Shown: in pieces, positions 22,470 through 34,170 of the stretch
How positions within the stretch are numbered: the first letter of the stretch is position 1
Layout of the letters: every line of letters begins with the position of its first letter
From: Antedon bifida
Taxonomy: Eukaryota > Echinodermata > Crinoidea > Comatulida > Antedonidae
DNA: 64,000 bases
Direction of reading: 5' to 3'
Assembly (NCBI GenBank): GCA_963402885.1
Contig: OY727096.1
Span: forward strand, 30,981,820-31,045,819
Notes under the pieces: model-generated
Seen by the model: only the letters and a program-made list of their open reading frames with translations
Told to the model about the DNA's origin: nothing
Database searches by the model: none
Made by a program: the position numbers and the translations under genes

Positions 22470-22558
22470 ATGGATACTGATGCAGTAAGAAATAAGGGAA
22501 GTGAAAATGAAATGGTAGAAAGTGATGGCCCAGCAGCTCCACTTATAGATGAAAACAA
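22470..22558 (+). CDS. Transposase-like gene, exon 1 (predicted)
   Basis: ATG opens a short acidic frame (MDTDAVRNKGSENEMVESD...) of 29 codons plus two bases, ending at a strong donor CAA|GTAAGT. The intron of about 110 bases ends TTTTTTTTAG, and the joined frame continues directly into the conserved part of exon 2. An in-frame stop lies upstream of the ATG. The model is inferred from splice sites and phase only. Confidence 0.55.
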
Positions 22559-22668
22559 GTAAGTATTTCAACATACAGTAACACTTTATTTCATATAAAA
22601 TGATTGCACTTTTTATTTCAAACTAAAGATAAATACTGTAATGCTTTATTTTTTGGGGTTTTTTTTAG

Positions 22669-23419
22669 AAAAAAGAAGAATGTCCTACCTCCCTGTGGAC
22701 TTTGGTGCAAAAAGAAGTGCACGGAACAAATTAGTAATGACCAGAGAGAAGCAATAAACAGTGAATACTGGATGATGTCTATGGAACAACAACGAGTATG
22801 GTTGTTAAGCCATACCAAGTCATCTGCACCAAGACGAAGAAATGAAAATGCAATCAACCCTCGGAAACACACATTTAAATATTCAATGCTCACAGATGAA
22901 AATGAAGTGATTCAGGTATGCCGAACATTCTTTCTGACCACTCTAGGTTTCAAAGCATCAAACAACAATGTAATTAAGTGGCTATTTCAAATAATAGATG
23001 GAACAGGAATTGGAATGTATGCACCTAAGGACAGACGGGGTCAACATGGAAAGCATGCCCATAAGCTCTCGAATGAAAAAAAAGAGAAAATGAGAAAACA
23101 TATTATGTCATATCATCCCTGCATTGCTCATTATAGAAGGGAACATGCCCCGAACCGACTGTACTTACCGCCAGATGTAAATATTACAATGATGTACGAG
23201 GACTTTTCTTTAACGAATCCAGGTATTTGTAAATACCAGAGTTACCGTGTGATGGTAAGAGAATGCAATATAAGCTTTGCTCGTTTGGGTAAGGAGGACT
23301 GTGAAGTATGTGAGCACAAAGCCAGCCATAAAACAGACAACGAAGATTGTACAGACTCAGAGGTCTTGACACTCACAAACAATCTTTACACGTTGTCAAA
23401 ACCAAAAGTATTATCTTAG
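22669..23419 (+). CDS. Repetitive transposon-derived protein family, exon 2
   Basis: After the acceptor the product has CGLWCKKKCTEQISNDQREAI, then VCRTFFLTTLGF, a DRRGQHGKH segment, HIMSYHPCIAHYRREHAPNR, YLPPDVNITMMYEDF, and ends in a Cys pair (DCEVCEH). This run (Cys-rich start, CRTFFLTTLG, DKRGKH-like, SHYxR-like, YLxPxLNI-like, KxDxCxxC-like) is one I know from multi-copy uncharacterised proteins of invertebrate genomes, thought to derive from DNA transposons. I cannot name the superfamily. Those proteins usually continue further, so the stop shortly after the Cys pair suggests truncation. The gene lies between two copies of a zinc-finger gene. Confidence 0.6.
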
Positions 23420-23479
23420 GAAGCTGAGTGAGGCTTAACAAAGTTAAAAATGTTACGGTGGAATTAAAGCACTACGCAA

Positions 23480-24041
23480 GTTACATACTTGATAGATACA
23501 AATAGGTGTGTGATAAAAAGTTACTTCTATGATCAAATATAGGTATGTGTGTGAATTGTTATTTTTCCCCAAAAAAATGTATATACATGATTCATTCCAA
23601 AGAGTTGTCTTGTGTGTTACTTAGAAATGATTAAGTACTTGTAAGGTAAAGACTACAATAAAATTAATGACTAAAATAAAAATTATGGATCAAACCGATT
23701 TACCAAACCGTTTCGTATTATTTATTCAACTAAAAAACCCTAAATATGATAATAGTACATAGGCTTCAATATTTAGCATCAACTATTTAACATAATAAAA
23801 GCGTCGACTTGAGCATGTTTAAAATTGTGCCACTCCCTAATTTTTAAAAAAGCGGCACTCACACACGTCCGCACAGCTGATATTTTGCGGACACGAGAGG
23901 ATTACCGCTCTTACAACCAAATTAGCAAAAGGTTTAAAACTGTAGTACTGTGCGAAACAAGAAAGATATATATTATATCATTGATTTGTCGGGTCTCAGT
24001 TATCGTATTTCAAAGTGTACGACATTAACGAAATCTAAGAT
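23480..24041. repeat. Duplicated upstream region of the zinc-finger gene
   Basis: From 23.51 kb the sequence repeats 20.70-20.83 kb. From 23.80 kb to the ATG it repeats 21.48-21.73 kb (GCGTCGACTTGAGCATGTTT, CACACGTCCGCACAGCTGA, GATTTGTCGGGTCTCAGTTA). About 500-600 bases present in the left copy are missing between the two blocks here. The shared block before both ATGs is the best candidate for promoter and 5' UTR. Confidence 0.8.
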
Positions 24042-24890
24042 ATGGAATATAAATGTGAACACTGTGGAGATAAATTTGAGTTCAGTGATTTAAAGATCCA
24101 TTTAGGAATACATACAGGAACAGAAGAATTGAAATATGAACACAACAATCAAGAGAAAATATTATTCGAAGATGATTTTAAAACACATTTAGTGAAAGAA
24201 AGCAAAGAGAACACAACACCGTATGGATGTGAACATTGTGAGAAGAAATTTCGACGGAATGGACACTTAAAAGCACATTTGATAGTGCACTCAGGAGAAA
24301 CACCATATGAATGTGAACATTGTGGAAAGAAATTTAAACGAAATGCAGAGTTAAAGACACATTTGAGAGTGCACACAGGAGAAACACCATATGAATGTGA
24401 ACATTGCGGGAAGAAATTTGCACAGAATGGACACTTAAAAGCACATCTTAGAATACACACAGGAGAGACACCATATGAATGTGAACATTGTGGGAAGAAA
24501 TTTAAACAAATTGGAGGGTTAAAATCTCATTTAATAATACACACAGGAGAGACACTATATGAATGTAAACATTGTGGAAAGAAATTTAAACACAATGGGA
24601 ATTTGAAAAGACATTTGAGAATACACACAGGAGAAACACCATATGAATGTGACCATTGTGGGAAGAAATTTAAACAAAGCGGAGAGTTGAAGACACATTT
24701 GGTAGTACACACAGGAGAAACACCATATGGATGTGAACATTGTGGAAAGAAATTTAAACGAAATGGAGATTTGAAGAAACATTTGAGAGTGCACACAGGA
24801 GAAACACCATATGAATGTGAACATTGTTGGAAGAAATTTAAACACAGTGGAGGGTTAAAAACACATTTGAGAATACACACAGGAGGATAA
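24042..24890 (+). CDS. C2H2 zinc-finger protein, longer copy
   Basis: A 282-codon frame. Residues 1-24 form a first C2H2 finger and about 30-50 a degenerate one without cysteines. Eight tandem fingers follow with the standard CxxC-x12-HxxxH spacing and [15 protein letters not shown] linkers. Recognition-helix residues vary between fingers (RNGHLKA, RNAELKT, QNGHLKA, QIGGLKS, HNGNLKR, QSGELKT, RNGDLKK, HSGGLKT), as expected of a sequence-specific nuclear DNA-binding protein. The frame stops at HTGG because three inserted bases create TAA; further finger remnants continue to about 25110 with frameshifts. The ATG is shared with the copy at 21732. No effector domain is visible. Confidence 0.85.
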   Translation: MEYKCEHCGDKFEFSDLKIHLGIHTGTEELKYEHNNQEKILFEDDFKTHLVKESKENTTPYGCEHCEKKFRRNGHLKAHLIVHSGETPYECEHCGKKFKRNAELKTHLRVHTGETPYECEHCGKKFAQNGHLKAHLRIHTGETPYECEHCGKKFKQIGGLKSHLIIHTGETLYECKHCGKKFKHNGNLKRHLRIHTGETPYECDHCGKKFKQSGELKTHLVVHTGETPYGCEHCGKKFKRNGDLKKHLRVHTGETPYECEHCWKKFKHSGGLKTHLRIHTGG

Positions 24891-25110
24891 ACACCATATG
24901 AGTGTGAACATTGTGGAGAGAAATTTAAACAAAGTGGAGGGTTACAATCTCATTTGAGAATACACACATGAGAAACATATGAATGAATGAGAACATTGTG
25001 GGAAGAAATTTGAATGAAATGGAAGTTTAAAAAGACATTTGAGAGTGTACACAGGAGAAACACCATATGAATGTGAACATTGTGGGAAGAAATTAAAACT
25101 AAATTGGGCA
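24891..25110 (+). pseudogene. Decayed extra zinc fingers after the premature stop
   Basis: [21 protein letters not shown] continues in frame after the TAA. A TGA and small frameshifts follow, and two more finger remnants can be read up to about 25110. This shows the ancestral protein was longer. Confidence 0.75.
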
Positions 25111-25149
25111 TTGAAAGATCAGTTTGACGTTGATAACAAATTGTATAAT

Positions 25150-27350
25150 AGTAATGTTGTATGTATTGGTAAATGATTTTGGCTCTTTATGTAATGCTTG
25201 AAAGAAAGATGTAAACGAAAATAATTAACTTATAGTGCAAACACTCTATTACTGTATTAAATTTCCAAAGAATTCAAAGTCGTATAATATAAAGTAACAA
25301 ATTTAACCTCATTCTAATGTAGAGATTGATTAAAAAAAACAACAAGCCAACACCTAACATTATCATAACACCCCAAACTCTGACAATGGTACCGTCCATA
25401 ATGGGTGGGTCATGTGGTGGTTATACTCACTTTAAATCTCTTCGATTCCAGAAGATATATTTCCCATGGTTCTTGAAAAAAAGTAAAAAATATGTATATA
25501 TTTTATTGTTTGTTTGGATGTAACTGAACTAATATCCATTATTTTGTAATCTATCTTAGAAATTACGGTATAGGCCTAATTGTTTAGTGGAAAACTAAAT
25601 TTGGAAGATAGGCTTACACAATTAGTAAGAGAGCATGAAAAACAGGTTCAGTTGCGTTAATACAACTTTATTTGAACTAGAAGGTGGCAAATTCATTCGT
25701 TTTCCTCAGCTTACGATCGTAGTAAAAGAAATTAACTTTCGGCATTTTACACGTGTCTGATTATGTAACAAATACCTAAATAAAATCTGATTTTTTAAAC
25801 GTTTCCACCTATACAGAAGATGTGCACTTCCTCATTTTCAAACCACCTTACACTCTTTCTGTAAGCAACCTGCAGCTGTTGAACATAAACTTCTCAGAAG
25901 ATCATGAATACCGAGAGTATCTTCAGTAACCAACGCCCTCTTGAGTTTTTTGACACATTAGCCAATAATATGAAATTAGTCAATGTAAACGACTGTCTAA
26001 GAATTGTTTATAATAAAGGTGCTATTCGGTCATTCCAATGCGTATTTATCAATTACACAAGTGTACTTACCATTTTAGTTAATTGTTTATTAAAGCGCAA
26101 ACTTTAAATATTGATTTTAGTGTTTAGGACGAAGAGAAAGATGTACTTTAGCACAAAAAAAACTGCACAAAATATAATCGCGGATTGATATTGTGTTTGA
26201 ACTTTGTCACGACAACTTACATGTAATCCCCGTTGGATTGACAATATTGTTTGATCTATCACATGGGTGTGCTGATTTATTATTAATAATCACTCTCAAA
26301 ACAAATCCCTGAATAAGCTATTAAATCATAATCGTGTATTAGTTATGTCAGCAAGGCATGACGAAGTGCCAGATTGTATGTTAGCCAATTGGGATACTTC
26401 TATAGACAGTGTGTTCAATATAAACGTATGTGACGTACGGGAAATCCACAAACGTATAGATCGCTCCCAATTCATATTATCCCTAATTTAGCATCGTATC
26501 TGTATGTAGGATGAACGACTTACATCATAAACAACACAGTCACAGACGTAATAGCTAACGACCGAATCTGAGAATGTTTAGCTACTTAAATAAAAACTTG
26601 ACCCAATCAGCTCACCGTGTGAGTAGGTGGGCCTGAATTGGCGAACCCTTATTCTGTCAGGAGACACAGTTGTGTAGGAACACATGAAGCTAAATGAATA
26701 CACCTCATCATGTACGTACGTGCCTTTGAACACGTATAATTTCCTTATAGCAAGGAATAAACAATGCTAACAGTAGTGAGCACTGGACCTATTTCCTCGC
26801 TTTTGTGTAGCCTGCTATTAAAAGTTTTGTTATAAACAATACGTTAGAGGGCGGTTTCGGAAGTGGAGCGTTTTCTTGTCACCACAGTAAATGTTATTCG
26901 CCTAATCACGACAGTATCACCTCCATGGTTTGATTCTGTTAGGTTACTCACTGGACCAAAACCATTGTAGATCAATATTGTCTTGCACTTTTTCTCCAGA
27001 GTCTATAGATCCTAATTATCGGAAATAATGTTTACATCGTGTCTCTTTCCGATCAATCTGATTTAAAAACATTACGTAGGCGTATCAAGCATTAAAACCT
27101 ACTCGTTTTTTTGTTTGTGTGTGTTTTTTGTGTGAATATTTTTATAATGTTGGTTTGCTAAACAATTTAATTACTTCTTACCAAAAAAAAAAAATATCAT
27201 TCATTGTATAAATGCAGTTTATCAATCAATCGATACATATTATGCATGTTTTTGTGATTTTTAGTAGGCCTATAGGTCAATTAATGGTATAGTAGCCTAT
27301 TAGGCCCATATCATGGTAATAATACACGGCTTCGTTTTGAATCAAAACCC
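25150..27350. other. Intergenic, no gene seen
   Basis: Mixed-composition unique-looking sequence without a supported coding region. Short open frames at 25.3 and 25.9 kb have no recognisable similarity or splice context. Confidence 0.4.
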
Positions 27351-27392
27351 CTTTGACACCTATACTCGGCTACTATTACATGTCGTAAGGCA

Positions 27393-27398
27393 TATAAA
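27393..27398 (+). promoter_or_regulatory. TATA box of the tRNA-Sec gene
   Basis: TATAAA lies 30 to 25 bases before the tRNA start. Animal tRNA-Sec genes use an external TATA box and a proximal sequence element. A CACCTATACT stretch near 27354-27372 could be the latter, but I cannot confirm it. Confidence 0.7.
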
Positions 27399-27422
27399 GA
27401 AATATGTGTTGCATTCAAAATT

Positions 27423-27509
27423 GCCCGGATGAACCTTAGTGGTCTAAGGTGCAGGCTTCAAACCTGTAGCCGATTAACGTCGGAGTGGTTCAATTCCACC
27501 TTTCGGGCG
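27423..27509 (+). tRNA. tRNA-Sec: Selenocysteine tRNA, anticodon TCA
   Basis: An 87-base gene starting GCCCGGATGA and ending CTTTCGGGCG, giving a long acceptor stem (GCCCGGA with TTCGGGC). The anticodon arm GCAGGCTTCAAACCTGT has TCA at 27458-27460. A long variable arm (GCCGATTAACGTCGG) and the T arm GTGGTTCAATTCCAC follow. Length, the extended variable arm and the TCA anticodon are diagnostic for tRNA-Sec, which reads UGA during selenoprotein synthesis. All stems pair, so the gene looks functional. It has its TATA box at the right distance and a T-run terminator. Confidence 0.97.
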
Positions 27510-27515
27510 TTTTTT
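27510..27515 (+). terminator. RNA polymerase III terminator of tRNA-Sec
   Basis: Six T residues directly after the last tRNA base. Confidence 0.85.
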
Positions 27516-28436
27516 AGTCATTTTATCAGTTCCATATCTAACTTTAAATAATATAAGATTGACCCTTGTCTTGCTTTTTAACAGCAGATGAAGTTTTGTG
27601 TGTCGTAATTTATGCTAATGATAAGATTAATGATAATAATAACCGAAAATTATTTGTGTATCTTAGATTTTTTTTTATTTGCTATACCTATAACAGTACT
27701 ATTTATTTGAAGCAAACTTACTTCTGAATAGAAAAATATAGACAGGTATATTCGCTATACGCGAATGAACTTATTATTGTGACAATAATTATAGTGTTAA
27801 TGTATATTTTGCTCTGATTGCGCGGTCTGTTAAGTTAGTGTCGTCAATTCTTCTACAGTTGTCGTCCGTAGAGGGGCATCACTTTGAAGAAAAAAAAACC
27901 CAGAAGCATAATTTCGCCCACGACACAAACCGTAAAGCGAGATCTGATATAAACACTGTATTTAGTGTATTTTCCCTATCTATTTATTTTGAATATTATT
28001 TAAGTACATGTAAAACTTTATTCAAACTATTATAAACCTGCTGAAATCATTACATTTCTCTGTACCGTGAATAGGTTATAACATTACAGACCCAACACAG
28101 TTTCCATTGAATTGGTGTGTCCCACCCAAAGTAGGGTTCACTTTAATTGTATGTATTTATCGTTTGCATTTTTGCATAACACCTGTTATTACGCAATACA
28201 TGTGTTGTTCTATCAGGTTCTTCATTCACATATCGTGGACATACTACATTTAATCCTTTCGGAATGTAGGAGTCTTACTAAGCAACAAAGAGTAAAAGAT
28301 TTACACTCCTATCTACATATCACGGATAATATTTAAATACAACAACTAACATACGTAAGAATTGTTATATTACATACAGTAGTTGGAAATCGATGAGATA
28401 AGAACAACTACAGAACAGGTAAACACTTCATCATCA

Positions 28437-28475
28437 ATGACGGAACGTTCTGATGATAACCAGTTCTACCCTCTG
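28437..28475 (+). CDS. Candidate short first coding exon A (unknown gene)
   Basis: ATG opens 13 codons, MTERSDDNQFYPL, ending at a consensus donor CTG|GTGAGT in phase 0. A TATA-like ATATTTAAATA lies about 100 bases upstream. The exon at 32041 ends the same way (ERSEYPL, phase 0), so both may be alternative first exons splicing to a common downstream exon. I could not find that exon in the window. The gene family is unknown; transporters often use such short alternative N-termini, but that is only a suggestion. Confidence 0.35.
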
Positions 28476-28479
28476 GTGA

Positions 28480-31400
28480 GTGATGATAATTTTAATGAAT
28501 TATATTCTGGTGTCATGGTTTATTATACGTATACTGAGATATGAACACACCGGGACATACACATATGAGAAAAGCTATATTTGTAGACAATTTAAGCTTT
28601 AGAAACTCGCGGAGTAATGGAATGTGTAATATAAAATCGATTTATCTTATTTTAAAAACAAACTTTAAAACAGATGACGCTTGGTCGGCAATTTAAAACA
28701 AGCACTATTTCAAAATACTAAAACACATTAATACTTAATATTTTACGTGATTACACAGTTACCATAAATGTACTGTGTATAATGCTTTGTGAACCTACAA
28801 TTATTTTTTTTTATTCTAAAAATACTGAACAGTGTTATGGAAAATCGTTATTAACTTTTGACAACATGTTCGATAGAAAATTATCAACTGATCATTAAAG
28901 GAAGAAGCTCAAGTGAATTAATTGGTCCTCCATTATTATCGATGACGTCACACATACCCGAGTGACTTGTGTTGCAGAAATTAAGAAAAGCGTTTTTTTG
29001 GAATTGGTAAGCTTAAATACTTAACGACTGCATATTGCGGCAAAGCTCTTGTTATATACACGAAGTTACTTAACGATATTTTCACAATTCCAATAATATT
29101 TACAAAACTGTTCTGAAAATTACTAACGTAAAGCAGAATTAGTGATAATACTCTATGTTATACCAAGGGATTTAAGTCGATGCCTCTTAACCATTTATGC
29201 AAATTCTAAGAAACTTTGATTTTATTATGTCAGCATATATGTCATTAAATACAGTAGTTAAGACTAAATGTTGAATGATGTTCATTGGTCATTTCTATAT
29301 TCTAAAAGTTTACAAGTTTTTCAAGTTAAAAATATTGATTTTTCCGTCGTAATTATCCTGCACATGCGCACAGCAATTAGATTTTCTTCGCACGTGATTT
29401 ATTTCTGTTCAGGATGTGAGGAAGCAATTGTTTGTAAATCAAACAATTACTTATTTGTCATAAGTGTACAGGCCTAGTATTATTTCTTTCGGATCTTCAC
29501 AGTATTAGAAGCTGCAGTATTTATAAATTGTTCGTAAAGTAACCAGCATGTACACATTTATCCAATAACATAATGAAAGGTTTTTAAATAAATTTAATAA
29601 ATAAATTAATAAAGAAAAACTAAGGTGAGGGTAAAGAGTAATGCGTGGTGCCACATTTTGTCGATCGTCTGCTAGGCTACAACGACCTCTTTAAACGATC
29701 GTCTGATTAACGCCTACATAAAACGTTTTGTTCTACTCCCGCCGATAACACTAATTTAAGTAAGTAAGACATTTTTGTATGTATTTTGTTTATCCCTTTT
29801 AAAATAATGTTGATAAATGATGATGTGAGGTACACGTCACGAGAAGGTGAAACTAAAGTTTAGAATAAATAATCAGAACAGCTAGAAAATTGAGTCTAAT
29901 TGTCTGATAGGATCTATTTAATTGTTTATGGTCCTGTTCCTTCTTAGTTAATTGATGCACTGTAAATAAATAAATAATCTTGATACTTGAGTGTTATATA
30001 TAATAAATTAATAACATAAAAATAAGCATTGAAAAACATATCACCATTTTATTTTTTATTTCTGTAAATCATTAAATAAAATAATTAGTATAGAAAATTA
30101 GTAAAGAAAACAGTATACACAAACAACATTATTTTGTATTTTTCTAAAATGTTGGAAGTCGTACATCAAATCACGTAACTTATGTTCTGTCAATAAGTAA
30201 GAAAGGATTTAACATAGAACATGCATTGCTAAGACGCTTTCATTTTAATGTTTTGGTTCAAGCCAAGATCATTACTGCAAATAACTTATAATTCGTCTGC
30301 CCTAGATCCACCACGAACAACTTTCAACACAATATGTCTACATCACGATATATCGACAGAAGTATTATATTTTATTGACATCACAATCTCTCCGCACATG
30401 TCTCTAATAAGCCTACGTTCTTTTCGTTTCACTAAAATACGTATTATTATATTGAATATCTTAAATAATTTTTCATTCTGTCAAGACAATTTGTTTAAGT
30501 ATAAGAACCATACAGTCTCATGACACTCACTAAGATGGTCATTTTTATCATATTGCGAACGATATTATTATTCAAATCATATCTAAACCGCTGTTAATTA
30601 CTCTCTGTATGTGAGAATAGCTTCGTGAAACGTGGATCTATCGGTATATTAGCGAAATCAAATGGGAATTCATTTCATTTATTTTGAATTGATTGATCAT
30701 TATTATAAATGACGGGTAGTTTCTTTCGGCTTACATCAATTTTCTAAAGAACCGTATTGGAGAACTACATATTAATTTAGGAATTTTATTACGAAATTAA
30801 TTTCTGTTCTGAAACATTTTTATACATATTTCCACAATCATATTAATACTCCGGTATGTATGTCATTTAACGAAGATACACAACTTTTAAGCATATTGAT
30901 GAAATCGTTGACATATCGACCGATATCGTGTCCAATAAAAATTGACTCTACAGAAGTGTGGGTTGACAGTTAAACTTTCTTGTAAAAGAAACAAAGCGCT
31001 ATATTTTGTAGACTCGTATTTTTCTAGCCCATAGCATATTTTTTTCTTTCTTTTTTTTGTGGGAGCTGCCCATCTCCTTTTCCTATTAATTATAGTGGAA
31101 TAAAATGGGTTTTTTTTCTTTTACGCCGTAAAAAAATTGTAAATTAAAAGAAATGTTCTTTTTTTATTGTTATTTTGTTTTGAAAGAAATAAATGTTAAC
31201 TTGTCGATGAGTTCGTTGTCCGTAGGCCTTGTTGTTCTGAGGTACCGGTTTTTGGTATACCGGGTGACTCAACGGGCTGTTTGACAGCTTGACATTCATC
31301 GCTGATCGTGCCTGGGTTGACAGTAGACTCCGACATAATTTCGGTTGATTTCCCAGTCGATCATTTAGATTTAGTACTCGTTCTAGTTGACGTCATACTT

Positions 31401-31880
31401 TTACAATATTAATGTATAATACTTATTGTAAATTTGGATGCCGTAATGTGTTATTATAGAGCAATTCAATGAAATTTTGTGTGCGATTACAACATTCGTT
31501 GTTTAGCTCATAGCTTCTTTTGTTCTTCGAAAAGAAAAAAAATAATTAAGACGACCCCTGGCTCTTGTAATGTCATAGTGGTTGGCTTGCATTAAGAAGT
31601 AGCCATGATTTTGTTGCCTTTACATTCATGTAGAAGACGGACATTCTCGATTGCTTTTCAGTATATTGTATTACCTGACAAAACAGAAGTAATGTATTTG
31701 GCGTCAATGTTACCAAGTTCGTTTATAGAAAACGAGTTTCAAGTGACCTGATGCGTTGAGTATTAATCAGCTCATCATCAGGGGTCGTGTATTACGTAGA
31801 CACAAAATGTCATGCTATTCTAAGACAATTGAAGATATTACGTTCAATGTTGTTAGCAAATTATATCTTTATTATCGACG
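28480..31880. other. No gene seen; possible intron
   Basis: If the exons at 28.4 and 32.0 kb belong together this would be intron. Perfect CRE palindromes TGACGTCA occur at 28943 and 31388. Open frames here are short and unrecognisable. Confidence 0.35.
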
Positions 31881-31884
31881 TGTG

Positions 31885-31892
31885 TATATAAT
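31885..31892 (+). promoter_or_regulatory. Candidate TATA box for first exon B
   Basis: TATATAAT lies about 150 bases before the ATG at 32041. It would put transcription start near 31915. Supported only by position. Confidence 0.3.
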
Positions 31893-32040
31893 CAGTACAA
31901 GTTGAAAGTAATTATAGACTGTGTCTTGAATTGAATTCAAAATATAAACATCCTGATTTTATCTCCTTTTTCGGTTTACGGTAATTTGCTTTCGATATTT
32001 ATTACAGACTCATTAGTTTGAGATTGACTGTGCAATCGTA

Positions 32041-32106
32041 ATGTTTTCACTACTTTTCAAACGGCTAGGACTGACCAAATTAAACGAACGATCTGAGTAT
32101 CCTTTG
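32041..32106 (+). CDS. Candidate short first coding exon B (unknown gene)
   Basis: ATG opens 22 codons beginning MFSLLFKRLGLTKLNE and ending RSEYPL at a TTG|GTGAGA donor, phase 0. The last residues parallel exon A at 28437 (ERSDDNQFYPL): both have Glu-Arg-Ser then Tyr-Pro-Leu before a phase-0 GTGAG donor. The basic N-terminus differs. No downstream partner exon is recognised in the window, which is the main weakness. Confidence 0.35.
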
Positions 32107-32643
32107 GTGAGAATGTGTGTTTGTGTGTATTCATCGAGTGGTTTCGAGGGCTAAAGTTATTTAGGCCTACATTTTACTGCCATGTCCTACAGTTACAGAA
32201 TAAATCGGATCAATGTCTTTTCCTGGATTGTTTCTGATAATCCTGATAATATTATCTTTCGTATTGCATGTAGGCTTACTTACGTGAGTAGAATATTTTG
32301 GCGTGAGGCTTTTCCACAACTGTCCAAAAATCCCTAATGTGTTTAAGCAGAAATCAAATACGTCGATATGCCTATACATTATATTACCCTTATTGTTGAT
32401 TTGACATAATCATGGACATGTCCAGTATGCCTAACTTTTATAATTATGAATTCGTTGCTTGTCTTTTACGTAGGTTAGAACCTGTTTTGTTTGGAAGAGA
32501 ATCTCGAAAAAATCTCTAGGCTTGTGTTCGAAATACTGTAGTAGGAAAACTGCATAACGAATGTAGAATTCATGAATTTTAAAACAATCCACAATACAAC
32601 CACATGGCTAAGAGTTCTTAAAAGAGGAGGCCCATGAGCCATA

Positions 32644-32673
32644 CATGACATTATACTCATGTATAATGTCATG
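32644..32673. repeat. Perfect 13-bp hairpin
   Basis: CATGACATTATAC, a TCAT loop and GTATAATGTCATG form a perfect stem. No function assigned. Confidence 0.85.
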
Positions 32674-33059
32674 CATATTCATGTTCCTGTTTTAACACAT
32701 TTAGAAGAAGAACAAGCACGAATGTGCGATACTCGGGGTACAGCAGCAAAAGAAGCTGTAATGACGTAAAAAGACCGAATGTAACGTCACATACACATCA
32801 ATAACCACGCTACCAAATACGGCTATACGGTACCATCTTCGAGACGTGATATGGCTGCATTCGGTTTGAAATTAAAAGATCCGGCTCTATAGCTTTGAGG
32901 ACATGTAGTATATTCATGCCAAATTCCAGCTCAATACTACAACGAAGGGAGGAGTAGTACTTTATAAATCGCACTTTTTACTCAATAGTGTCCAGATGGA
33001 GGAGGAGAAAATGAGTGAGTCCTAGACTCGGGTACCCCGAGTAAAAATAATGCTGTTGT

Positions 33060-34165
33060 ATTTCTTTCTCCTTATAAATTCTCATTTTAGTCACTAGTAT
33101 TTTAAGTTTATTTTGGGTGATTCAAATCACAAACTAAGACATTTTAAATTGGAAGAATAACAATCTATAATCAATTTCATATTATACTTAATGTATTGTT
33201 TTCTTCTATTCATTTCAATGAAAGCCCACATATCAGCGAGTTACATTTTTACCTCACAGTTTATAGCCTATCAACATACATAACAAAAATTATCTCCAAT
33301 TTTATGTTTTACGTTACGGTCTCTATAGACAACAGTTTGCAATCAATTAATTTTTTAATAAAACAATTTTAATGTAAGTATATATTGGCGTCTTACGCAA
33401 TATTGCAATCCCAGAGGCGTAATTCAACGATTCCCCCATGTAAATTAGCTTGAACATTAAGCAAACCACATTTCTTGAAATATAATTTTCAATAAGATGG
33501 TTTTATATGCATTTATTCTATAAATAGTTGTTAAGAAGAAATACGATCCTCGTGTAATATTAAACTGCATTTATATAATTATAATGCAATACGATAAGAA
33601 GATGGTTAATTTGTATATATAATTATATTCAAGAGAAAACAAAGTTATTTGTATATGTTATCAATGGTCGTCAATTAAAGTTGTATTCGTTACGCAAGCG
33701 CTTTGATAATTTTGAAATTATTAAAAAAAAATTTCATTTTCTTACTATTGTAGGCATATTTAAAATTGTGGGAGAGTTAGGAGAGAATAATGATGATTAA
33801 TATTTTTTGAAAGTTATATAATGTCAGTTGTATTTGCATTATACTATTTCATTAATATCAAGTGCAATGCAATATAAATGAACATTTTTACTGATGAGGA
33901 AATAAAAGTGGGTCGGACTTACATAAGACAAAAACTAAATTATATTGAAAGGGATAAGCGCTATAAATTCGTATTATTAGATATAAAAAAAACTATACAA
34001 TGAAATGTGTTAAAAACATTTCTGTTGTTAATACATGATTTTTATTTTAAAATAAAAATTTTAAGTGGATCAAAAGTTCAAATAACAAGTACAGGCCTAA
34101 TGTTGTAAATAAAAGACAGGCATTAAACAATAATATATGACAAACGGTGTAGCAAAACAGACATT
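33060..34165. other. Intergenic, no gene seen
   Basis: AT-rich sequence before the 30-bp satellite. A TATA-like TTTATAAATC at about 32961 precedes a short ATG frame at 32996 that meets a GTGAGT, but nothing further supports a gene. Confidence 0.4.
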
Positions 34166-34170
34166 CTATT

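Noticed and set aside
32961-33010. TATA-like box, then MEEEKM and a GTGAGT donor
   Set aside because: The donor is phase 1, unlike the two phase-0 exons at 28.4 and 32.0 kb, and the 5' UTR would be only a few bases. Too weak to call.
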